A stretch of DNA of 64,000 bases from the NCBI RefSeq assembly GCF_009793335.1, contig NZ_WING01000001.1, positions 6,138,001 to 6,202,000 on the forward strand, written 5' to 3'. Within the stretch, counting starts at the first letter, position 1. Each line of letters starts with the position of its first letter. This DNA comes from Actinomadura sp. J1-007. Its GTDB lineage: Bacteria; Actinomycetota; Actinomycetes; Streptosporangiales; Streptosporangiaceae. Of the stretch, positions 30,470 to 37,114 are shown in pieces. A model generated the notes under the pieces. It did not search any database. It was not told the origin of the DNA and was given only the letters and a program-made list of their open reading frames with translations. A program made the translations under genes and the position numbers.

Positions 30470-31146
30470 ATGCCATCCACCGCTGACGGGACCGCCGAGG
30501 AGGCGGCCGAGCCCGAGCCCGCGCCCGAGCCCGCCGGAGCCGCGGCCGGGGCGGCCGGGGCGGCCGACGCCGTGCGGCTGCCCGCGACGGCGTGGGCGGT
30601 GCTCGGCATCCTGTCGTTCGGCGAGGAGCTCACCGGCTACGAGGTGCGCCGCTGGTCCGACCACATCCTGCGGTTCTTCTACTGGAGCCCCGCGATGAGC
30701 CAGATCTACTCCGAGCTGAAGCGGCTCGAACAGGTCGGCTACGCCGCCTCCCGCACGGTCACCGGCGAGGACGTCCGCACCAAGCGCGTCTACGCGATCA
30801 CCGGCGCCGGCCGCGACGCCCTCGCCCGCTGGGTGCGGACCGCGCCCGTCGAGCCACCCGTCCTCAAGCACGGCGCCGCCCTACGCGTGTGGCTCGGCCA
30901 CCTCGCGACCCCCGACCGCCTGCGCGAGATCGTCTCCCAGCACCGCGACAACGCCCAGCGCCTCCACGAGGAGGCCGAGTACTCCCGCCAGACGGCCGCG
31001 GCCGAGCCCGGCTGGGGCTACCCCGAACTCGTCGCCCGCTGGGCGACCCGCTACTACGCCGCCGAACGCGACCTCGCCGACGCGATGCTCGCGGACCTGG
31101 AGGAACTGGCGCGGGCCCCGAGCCCCCGCCCGGCCCGGCGCGGTAG
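30470..31146 (+). CDS. PadR family transcriptional regulator (apparent 3' frameshift)
   Basis: About 225 residues. After an Ala/Glu/Pro-rich N-terminus (~1-35), the winged helix starts at AWAVLGILSFGEELTGYEV and continues with SQIYSELKRLEQVGY and the wing VRTKRVYAITGAGRDAL. The C-terminal dimerisation domain follows (LREIVSQHRDNAQRLHEEAE, ELVARWATRYYAAERD). In the starting frame there is no stop until 32275, opposite another gene. One extra base in the G/C-rich 31100-31140 segment brings in TAG at 31144 and a normal PadR length. It faces the LLM-SDR-esterase block and probably represses it. Confidence 0.8.
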
Positions 31147-31270
31147 CCGCCGGGCGAGAGCCGACAGCGGACGGGCCGCTCTCTCAGGCGATGTGTCGTT
31201 CTGGCTCGGGGGACGGGTCGTCCTGGCTCAGGGCGGGGGCCGCCGGAGCCGAGCCAGGACGGGTCTCGGG

Positions 31271-32200
31271 TCAGTGCGTGGTCATGCGCGTCAGGAGGGC
31301 CGCGCGCGTTCCGGCGTCGATGCCGAGGCCGCGCTTGAGGAAGTTGGCGAACGAGCCGTACCGCCGGTGCGCCTCGTCGATCGCCACCGCCAGGTACTCG
31401 GGCTCGACGCGCTGGAGGGGGATGAGCAGGTCGGGATCGCGCATCAGCCCGGTGGCCCGGAGCTGCTCGCGCACCCGGGCGTCGGCGGCGGCGCGGAATG
31501 TGTTGGACGCGAGGTAGTCGGCGAGCGCGTCGGAGTGGGAGACGCCGAGGCTGCGGAGCAGCACGTACCCGAGCCAGCCCGTGCGGTCCTTCCCGGCGGT
31601 GCAGTGGAACAGGACGCGCTGCCCCGACGCGACGCTCTTCAGAACGGCGCCGAACCGCGCGCGCGAGTCGGGGTCGCTCACCAGCGTCCGGTAGAAGTCC
31701 TTCATGATCTGCGCGCCCTTGCCGCCGCCGAGCAGGGCCTCCTGCTGGACGGGGTCCCCGCTCGCGATCGCGCCGGTCATCGTGGCGAACATGCCGTTGT
31801 CGTCCACCGGCATCGCGGTCGCGGTGAGGCCGGGCGGCAGCCGGTCGGCGCCGTCGATCCGCACCTCGGCGGGCGTCCGGAAGTCGATCACCTGCGTGAC
31901 GCCCAGCGCGGCGATCGCGGCCTGGTCGTTCGCGGTGGCCTTCGGCAGCGACTCGGAGCGGAACAGCAGTCCCGTCCTGACGCGCGTGCCGTACACGGTG
32001 CGGAAGCCGCCCTGATCGCGGAAGTTGACCAGCGCCTCCATCGGGATCTGGATGCTGCGCGTCACCGGGTGCGGACGGACGGCGGCGGGCGCGGCAGGCG
32101 CGGAGGGGGAGTGGGCGGGGGCTTGGGCGGCGTTCGCGGCGGGGGCACTCAGCACGGCGGCGAACGTGAGGCCGCAGGCGAGCAGGGCGCGGTGCTGCAT
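31271..32200 (-). CDS. Secreted tyrosine-protein phosphatase (DSP/PTP-like)
   Basis: 309 residues with a signal peptide (MQHRALLACGLTFAAVLSAP, cleavage near ANAAQA). The mature protein opens with NFRDQGGFRT and LLFRSESLPKA, as in the bacterial Y_phosphatase3/PtpB-type family, has the strand VTQVIDFRTPAEV, and carries the P-loop HCTAGKDRTGW with nucleophilic Cys and Arg. The general-acid region is around MPVDDNG. It is predicted to dephosphorylate phosphotyrosine or phosphoinositide substrates outside the membrane; export is unusual for PTPs but common in this actinobacterial group. GGGAG lies 6 bases before the ATG. Confidence 0.9.
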   Translation of the reverse strand: MQHRALLACGLTFAAVLSAPAANAAQAPAHSPSAPAAPAAVRPHPVTRSIQIPMEALVNFRDQGGFRTVYGTRVRTGLLFRSESLPKATANDQAAIAALGVTQVIDFRTPAEVRIDGADRLPPGLTATAMPVDDNGMFATMTGAIASGDPVQQEALLGGGKGAQIMKDFYRTLVSDPDSRARFGAVLKSVASGQRVLFHCTAGKDRTGWLGYVLLRSLGVSHSDALADYLASNTFRAAADARVREQLRATGLMRDPDLLIPLQRVEPEYLAVAIDEAHRRYGSFANFLKRGLGIDAGTRAALLTRMTTH

Positions 32201-32420
32201 GGGGGCTCCCAGGGCGAGGAGGATGTGATCGGCACCCTAGGGATCGGTGTTCCTGATCGGAACGAGTGGATCTAGCACCGTTCCGCATGGGGCGGACGCG
32301 AAGAGCATGAATCCAGGTCGGAGTGCGCGGACCGGGCCGAACCAGGCCAAATGCGACCGTGCGGCCGGGCGTCGCCGGAACGCGCTTGAGGCGCCGCCGG
32401 GGCCGGGTGCGGGCGTGAGA

Positions 32421-32460
32421 CGGAGCCGCCCCGCCCCCCGAGGGAGGCGAGGCGGCTCCG
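32421..32460 (-). terminator. Terminator after the thioredoxin-family gene; rest of the 32201-32500 gap is empty
   Basis: The 10-bp arms CGGAGCCGCC (32421-32430) and GGCGGCTCCG (32451-32460) form a stem 41 bases past the stop of the minus-strand gene ending at 32501. The remainder of the 300-base gap upstream of the phosphatase gene contains only its presumed promoter, which I cannot define. Confidence 0.65.
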
Positions 32461-32500
32461 GACTGAACGGATTCCTGGCAGTTCGTCGTGCGGGTCGGTG

Positions 32501-33067
32501 TTATGCGGGTTCGTTCCCGGGCTTCCATTTGATGCCGCAGCCGAGGCTGGGCGTGTGCGGTTCTGGAACGGTTTCACCTGCGAGAACGAGTTCGAGTGCG
32601 GCCCGCAAAGTCGAGCCGTCGGCCGGTACGTCGTTTCTGGGCCGGGCGCCGTCGAACTCGCCCCTGTAGGCGAGGCGGCGCTGCGCGTCGTACAGGAAGA
32701 AGTCGGGGGTGCACGCGGCCTTGTAGGCGAGCGCCACCTCCTGGGATTCGTCCACGAGGTACGGGAATCGGAATCCGGCTCGTTCCGCCTGTTCGCGCAG
32801 GTGGGAAGCGTCGTCGTCCGGATAGTCGGACACGTCGTTGCTACAGATCGCGACGGTCGACAATCCCTTTGCCGCGTATTCGGCGGTCACCTCGCCGATG
32901 CCTTTCTCGATGCGGCGGACGTAGGGGCAGTGGTTGGACAGGAAGACCACCAGCAATGCCGGAGAAGGCGGGAGGTCTTCGAGGGAGACGGTACGTGCGT
33001 CGATGGACGGCAGCGCGAATCCGGGGGCCGGCGTGCCGAGCGGGACCATGAACGATGCGATCGCCAT
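32501..33067 (-). CDS. Thioredoxin/AhpC-TSA family protein
   Basis: 188 residues with a thioredoxin-like fold: PLGTPAPGFALPSIDARTVSL, LLVVFLSNHCPYVRR with a single active-site Cys (no CxxC), the strand STVAICSNDVSDYPDDD, FPYLVDESQEVALAYKAACTPD with a second Cys and the cis-Pro region, and the typical C-terminus LGCGIKWKPG. It is a peroxiredoxin-like or thiol-oxidoreductase protein of uncertain substrate. ATG 33067 matches the family N-terminus (MAIASFMVPLG), and GGGAGA lies ~10 bases upstream; ATG 33076 is possible. It is cytoplasmic and divergent from the NTF2-like gene. Confidence 0.82.
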   Translation of the reverse strand: MAIASFMVPLGTPAPGFALPSIDARTVSLEDLPPSPALLVVFLSNHCPYVRRIEKGIGEVTAEYAAKGLSTVAICSNDVSDYPDDDASHLREQAERAGFRFPYLVDESQEVALAYKAACTPDFFLYDAQRRLAYRGEFDGARPRNDVPADGSTLRAALELVLAGETVPEPHTPSLGCGIKWKPGNEPA

Positions 33068-33113
33068 ACGGGCCATTCTCTCCCGGAGAACGCGGCCGCG
33101 GGACCGCCATTCA

Positions 33114-33131
33114 ACCAAGCTAGCGCTCGGT
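33114..33131 (+). promoter_or_regulatory. Imperfect palindrome in a divergent promoter region
   Basis: ACCAAGC then TAGC then GCTCGGT (33114-33131) is an 18-base imperfect palindrome (12 of 18 symmetric) between the thioredoxin-family gene and the NTF2-like gene. TAGGCT at 33146-33151 may be the -10 of the latter. A TetR-type operator is possible. Confidence 0.3.
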
Positions 33132-33189
33132 GGATAGAGTACGGCTAGGCTGGAAGCGGCTGTGTTCCTAATCGAAAGAAGGTGGTCGG

Positions 33190-33558
33190 GTGCCGACGCA
33201 GGAGGAGATGAAGGCGGCGTTGCAGGGCTACGTCGACGGGTTCAACGCGGGCGATCCGGCGGCGGTGGCGGCGCTGTTCGCCGACGACGCCGTGGTGGAG
33301 GACCCGGTCGGGCATCCCCGGATCGCCGGCCGCGCGGCGATCGACGAGTTCTACGCCAACGCGGTCGCGGGCGGGGCCAAGCTCTCGCTGGACGGCCCGA
33401 TCCGCGGCTCGCACGGCGACCGGGCCGCCATGGCGTTCACCGTCGAGGTCCCGGCGATGGGGATGCGGATCCGCGCGATCGACGTGATGACCTTCGGCCC
33501 GGACGGCAAGATCGTCAAGATGGAGGCCCACTGGGGCCCCGACGACATCGAGCAGTAA
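33190..33558 (+). CDS. NTF2-like / steroid delta-isomerase family protein
   Basis: 122 residues with the cone-shaped NTF2 fold pattern: YVDGFNAGDPAAVAALFADDAVVEDPVG at the N-terminus, RAAIDEFYANAV, and the final strands VMTFGPDGKIVKMEAHWG. It matches the ketosteroid isomerase-like branch (Asp in EDPVG, and a carboxylate-lined pocket), which shifts double bonds in 3-oxosteroids, though many relatives act on other polyketide-like ligands. GTG 33190 follows AAGGTGG. The gene is monocistronic, and the repeat field begins within 50 bases of its stop. Confidence 0.85.
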   Translation: MPTQEEMKAALQGYVDGFNAGDPAAVAALFADDAVVEDPVGHPRIAGRAAIDEFYANAVAGGAKLSLDGPIRGSHGDRAAMAFTVEVPAMGMRIRAIDVMTFGPDGKIVKMEAHWGPDDIEQ

Positions 33559-33604
33559 CCCGCCGCCACGCCCACCACCCCCCGCCCGCCGCCCGCGCGC
33601 GACA

Positions 33605-34370
33605 CCGGCGGCGTGCGCGAGGTGCGCGTGGGGGTGTACGCGGAGCGCATGCGGTGCCCGCCGCCCGTGTGTGGTGGCGGTGGCGCGCGTGCGGCGGTGC
33701 GTGAGGCGGCCGTGCGCGGCGTGCGTGCGGTGCCCCGCTACGTGCGCGGAGTGCGCGGCGGTCGTGACATGCGTGAGGTGGCCGCGGCGTGTGCGCAGTG
33801 CGTGTGGTGGTCGCCACGCGCGTGCGGTGGCGGCCGTGCGTGCGGCGGTGCGCGAGGTGCGTGCGGCGACGTGCGCGGGGTGCGTGTGGGATGTACGCGG
33901 AGGGCATGCGGTGGCCGCCGCCCGCCTGCGGTGGCGGCGCGCGTACGGGGGTGCGCGAGGCGCGTGCGGCAGGCTGCGCGGCGCGCGTGCGGTGACCCGC
34001 CATGGGCGCGGGGTGCGCGGTGGCCGCGACATGCGTGCGGTGGCGGCGGCGTGCGCGAGGTGCGTGTGGGGGTGTGCGCGGAGCGCATGCGGTGCCCGCC
34101 GCCCGCGTGCCGTGGCGGCGCGCGGGCGGCGGTGTGCGAGATGCGTGCGGTGGCGTGCGCGGCGTGTGTGCGGTGACCGCTACGTGCGCGGAGTGCGCGG
34201 TGGTCGTGACATGCGTGCGGTGGCGGCGGCGTGCATGCGGGCGGTGCGTGAGATGCGTGCAGTGGTGTGTGCGGTGGTGTGTGTGGAGTGCGGGTGGTGA
34301 GTCGTCGTGTGTGCGGCGTGCAGGCCGGGGGCGTGGTGGGCGCACAAGGGCGGGTGGGTGCTGTGAGGTG
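33605..34370. repeat. Degenerate higher-order repeat field, G/T-rich on the plus strand
   Basis: A gene-free stretch built from imperfect copies of a few segments. A segment with core GCGGAGCGCATGCGGTG starts near 33633, is diverged near 33890 and recurs near 34071. A second segment with core GTGACATGCGTG recurs near 33763, 34026 and 34207. The 33.61-33.78 and 34.05-34.22 kb blocks are about 438 bases apart. The plus strand is strongly purine/T-skewed and largely alternating GT/GC. The frames through it encode only His/Arg/Pro- or Val/Cys/Arg-rich low-complexity sequence with no start signals. The remaining gap up to 34646 holds an AT-rich palindrome and a promoter region. Confidence 0.75.
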
Positions 34371-34468
34371 GGGCGTGGTGGGCGCGTGGGGACGTTTGGG
34401 GTGGGCGTTTGGAGGACAGGGTGGCCGGGTCTTGCCACGTCCGGATGAGGTCGTCCCGGGTGGGTTGC

Positions 34469-34492
34469 TCGAAAAACGTTCCTGTTTTTAGA
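34469..34492 (+). promoter_or_regulatory. AT-rich palindrome upstream of secreted-protein gene (site B)
   Basis: GAAAAACG (34471-34478) and GTTTTTA (34484-34490) form an inverted repeat with a short centre, 155-178 bases upstream of the ATG at 34647. It agrees with site A (24837-24860) at 19 of 24 positions, both in an otherwise GC-rich setting. Confidence 0.6.
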
Positions 34493-34646
34493 TCCGACTA
34501 CGAGTACTTCTATGACGTGCGTCACATTGGGAATCCCGGCGCGCGTCACCCCGGGGGCCGGCCTTGTGATCCGCCGGGACTGATCACCCCGCACGTCACG
34601 CCACACGCCGGAAGCACCGACCTGGGCCGAATCTCTAGGAGGATCG

Positions 34647-35309
34647 ATGAAGGCCCTTGTCAGACGTCTCGGCACACCCACCCTCGCGGCCTTCGCGGCC
34701 ATCGGCCTCACCGCCGCCGCGGCCGCCGCCACCACCGTCCACCGCGACACCCTCGCCGGGCCGAACTACGACGGCCCGTACCAGATCACCAACCTCGGCA
34801 ACATGACGTTCGCCGGCGGCGGGTTCAGCGCGAGCTGCACCGGCGCCGACCTGCGCGGAACGCTCACGCACACCGGTTCGGGCACGCTGGACAGCGCGTC
34901 GGTCACCGGCTGCACGAGCAGCATGGGCGCGGTCACCGTCACGTTCCTCAACCTGCCGTACACGCAGGGCACCCTGACGCACAACCCGATCGCGGGCGGC
35001 CGGGACGGCACGCTGACCTTCACCGACCCCAAGCTGTCGATCCGCGCCTCGTTCTCGCTCGGCTCGTGCACGTACGGGTTCGGCGGCTCGATCAACAGCC
35101 TGACCTTCAGCGTGTTCAACCGCGACAACGGGGCCCGCCCCAACCCGGCCGACGAGTTCCAGGGCCAGATGATCAACGCCTCGCTCACCAAGACCGGCGG
35201 GCCGTTCTTCTGCCCGACCGGCGTCCAGGCCAACGGCGTGGGCAAGGCCCGCGGCAAGGTCAACCCGGGCGACGCGGCCTACAACCAGAAGCTCTACCTC
35301 GGTCCGTAA
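34647..35309 (+). CDS. Secreted beta-rich hypothetical protein
   Basis: 220 residues with a signal peptide (MKALVRRLGTPTLAAFAAIG, cleavage near AAAATTV). The mature part is beta-rich and Thr/Gly/Asn-rich with four cysteines (SASCTGADL, VTGCTSS, LGSCTYGF, FFCPTGV) that probably form disulfides (GTLTHTGSGTL, GRDGTLTFTDPKLS). It belongs to a secreted-protein type widespread in actinomycetes; its function is unknown. AGGAGGATCG precedes the ATG. It follows the repeat field and the AT-rich palindrome (site B) and ends in a strong hairpin. Confidence 0.8.
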   Translation: MKALVRRLGTPTLAAFAAIGLTAAAAAATTVHRDTLAGPNYDGPYQITNLGNMTFAGGGFSASCTGADLRGTLTHTGSGTLDSASVTGCTSSMGAVTVTFLNLPYTQGTLTHNPIAGGRDGTLTFTDPKLSIRASFSLGSCTYGFGGSINSLTFSVFNRDNGARPNPADEFQGQMINASLTKTGGPFFCPTGVQANGVGKARGKVNPGDAAYNQKLYLGP

Positions 35310-35329
35310 GCCCCCCGTCCGCGACGCAC

Positions 35330-35373
35330 CCCGCCGGGCCGCCTCCGTCCACCCCCGGAAGCGGCCCGGCGGG
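35330..35373 (+). terminator. 13-bp hairpin terminator
   Basis: Arms CCCGCCGGGCCGC (35330-35342) and GCGGCCCGGCGGG (35361-35373) are exact reverse complements with an 18-base loop, 21 bases after the stop at 35309. Confidence 0.75.
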
Positions 35374-35484
35374 CTCGTCCCCCGTCCCACCGGGCCGGTC
35401 AACCCCCACTTCTCGGGATACCGGGACGCCTGTGGCCAGGCGAAAGTCGGGGGACAGGCCGAACGGGCGAGAGGGAGAACGACG

Positions 35485-36093
35485 ATGACGCGATCGGGGA
35501 ACATCCACAGGACCACGGCGGGGGCGGCCGCGGCGCTCGGGCTCTGCGCCGCGCTCGCGGGCCCGGCGGCCGCGGCGCCGGGGCCGGGGCCGACTCCGGG
35601 CGGCGCCGTGGCGGGCAAGACGGAGCACTGCGTCGTCCACCTGGAGGACCACGGCAAGCGCACGTGCCACGCGGGGTTCCGCGAGGCGGTCGAGGACGCG
35701 ACGGGCGGGCGGGTCACCGACGCTCCCGACGACCCCGGGAAGGCCATGGCCGACCCGAACGTCCTCGACCGGATCGGCGCGACGGACGGCCCGCGGCTCG
35801 GGCCGATCGTCCTGTCGATCGAGTTCGAGCACATCAGGTTCGGGGGCTCCAGCATCTCGTTCACCGGCACCCACGAGTGCCAGAGCGGGACCGCGAACCC
35901 GGAGTTCAGCTACGAGGACCTCAACCGGGTCGGGTGGAACGACCGGATCTCCTCGTACCGGCTGTTCGCGAACTGCCTCGCCAACCACTACGAGAACCCC
36001 GCCTGGAACGGCGTCCAGACCGGCTACCAGGCGACCACGGAGTACATCGGCGACCTCATGAACGACCGGACGTCCTCACTCCGCTGGAGCTGA
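35485..36093 (+). CDS. Secreted protein with a beta/gamma-crystallin-like domain
   Basis: 202 residues. A signal peptide (to about AAAAPG, residue ~31) and a spacer precede a C-terminal region with two Greek-key-like repeats: a first ending in GWNDRISSYRLF and a second ending in MNDRTSSLRW. The N-D-R-x-S-S signature is the Ca-binding motif of beta/gamma-crystallin domains. There are four or five cysteines, including EHCVVHL and RTCHAGF near the start. Related secreted actinomycete proteins include I36-type peptidase inhibitors, but inhibition is not demonstrable here. GGGAGAA precedes the ATG. Confidence 0.7.
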   Translation: MTRSGNIHRTTAGAAAALGLCAALAGPAAAAPGPGPTPGGAVAGKTEHCVVHLEDHGKRTCHAGFREAVEDATGGRVTDAPDDPGKAMADPNVLDRIGATDGPRLGPIVLSIEFEHIRFGGSSISFTGTHECQSGTANPEFSYEDLNRVGWNDRISSYRLFANCLANHYENPAWNGVQTGYQATTEYIGDLMNDRTSSLRWS

Positions 36094-36160
36094 CGGGCAC
36101 CGCCGTCCCGGGCACCCGCCCGGGGCGGCGGTCCGGGCGGTTCCGGGACCGGAAACCGCC

Positions 36161-36189
36161 TTCTCACTGCTTGTGGTTTGGCTCATACT
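36161..36189 (+). promoter_or_regulatory. Candidate promoter giving a leaderless LuxR-type regulator mRNA
   Basis: TTCTCA (36161-36166), 17 bases, CATACT (36184-36189). The expected start of transcription falls on the ATG at 36196. Confidence 0.4.
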
Positions 36190-36195
36190 CTCCGT

Positions 36196-37071
36196 ATGGG
36201 AACCCTCGCCGCCTCCCCGGCCATCGACATGGCGGGAGCCGCGAACGTCTGCGAGCTGGGCATGGTGATGTCCCGGCACGTCGGGCGCACGGTGCCGCAC
36301 GACGGATACCTGTTCTTCGGGCTGGACCCGGTCACCGGCGTCGCGTCGTTCCACGACCGAAGCCCCGGCCTCGGCCGGCGGGCCGGGACGGGCGGGTTCC
36401 CGGGCGGCGACTTCGGCGGCGAGATGCGCATCACGCTGACCTGCGGGAAGTTGACGTGGGGCGGGCTGGTCCTGCTGCGCGGGCGCGACGTCCGGCCGTT
36501 CTCCGCCGTCGAGGCAGCGCGGGCCGAACGGCTCGCCGGGCCTCTCGGCGCGACGCTGAAGCGCTTCCTGGCGGTCAGGCCGACGTGCGCGCCGCGCCCG
36601 GTCGCGCCGGGCGTGGTCATCGTCGGAGCCGACGACGCGATCAGCGCCACGACCCCGGCGGGGCACGACTGGCTGGACGGGTTCGGGCCCGCCGCGCGTT
36701 CCGCCGGGGCGTTCGCGCTCCTGACGCACCGGGCGCGCCGCGCGCCGGGCCCGGTGCTGAGCCGCGTGCCGGTCGCCCACGGCTGGTCGGTCGTGCACGT
36801 CCAGCGCCTCGACGCCTCGCTGGACGACGAGATCGCGCTCACCTTCCAGACCGCCACGGCGAGCGCGCTGCTCCCGGTCGTCGCGGCGCTCCACGATCTG
36901 ACCGCGCGGGAGCGCACCGTCGTCGAGCACGCCATGGCGGGCCTGCCCGCCAAGCAGATCGCGCGCCGGCTGGACCTGTCGCCGTACACGGTCAACGACC
37001 ACTTCAAGGCCGTCTACCGCAAGGTCGGCGTCGCGGGCCGCGACGAGCTGCTCGCCGCGCTCAGCGGCTGA
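36196..37071 (+). CDS. LuxR family helix-turn-helix regulator with GAF-like sensory domain
   Basis: 291 residues. The N-terminal ~210 residues form a GAF-like sensory region (VPHDGYLFFGLDPVTGVASF, MRITLTCGKLTWGGLVLLR, FSAVEAARAERLA). The C-terminal LuxR domain reads LTARERTVVEHAMAGLPAKQI, then LDLSPYTVNDHFKAVYRKVGV. No receiver Asp is present, so it should respond to a ligand rather than phosphorylation. ATG 36196 fits the leaderless promoter; a TTG at 36178 is an alternative. It is a single gene, convergent with parC across a shared terminator. Confidence 0.85.
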   Translation: MGTLAASPAIDMAGAANVCELGMVMSRHVGRTVPHDGYLFFGLDPVTGVASFHDRSPGLGRRAGTGGFPGGDFGGEMRITLTCGKLTWGGLVLLRGRDVRPFSAVEAARAERLAGPLGATLKRFLAVRPTCAPRPVAPGVVIVGADDAISATTPAGHDWLDGFGPAARSAGAFALLTHRARRAPGPVLSRVPVAHGWSVVHVQRLDASLDDEIALTFQTATASALLPVVAALHDLTARERTVVEHAMAGLPAKQIARRLDLSPYTVNDHFKAVYRKVGVAGRDELLAALSG

Positions 37072-37081
37072 GCGGGCGGAA

Positions 37082-37110
37082 CGGGGCCGGTCCCCGGCGG
37101 ACCGGCCCCG
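37082..37110. terminator. Bidirectional terminator between the LuxR-type gene and parC
   Basis: 12-bp arms (37082-37093 and 37099-37110; CGGGGCCGGTCC/GGACCGGCCCCG) with a 5-base loop between the stops of the two convergent genes. Confidence 0.75.
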
Positions 37111-37114
37111 CCGC

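Noticed and set aside
31147..32275. Extension of the PadR protein by about 375 residues
   Set aside because: The extension is antisense to the secreted tyrosine phosphatase gene and has shadow composition. One missing base explains the absent stop codon better.
33605..34370. CRISPR array in the repeat field
   Set aside because: Units are diverged, of unequal spacing and without unique spacers; no cas gene is nearby.
33515..34750. A 411-residue His/Arg/Pro-rich minus-strand protein across the repeat field
   Set aside because: Its sequence is only the translated repeat, with no family similarity and no start signals, and it overlaps the promoter and start of the secreted-protein gene at 34647.
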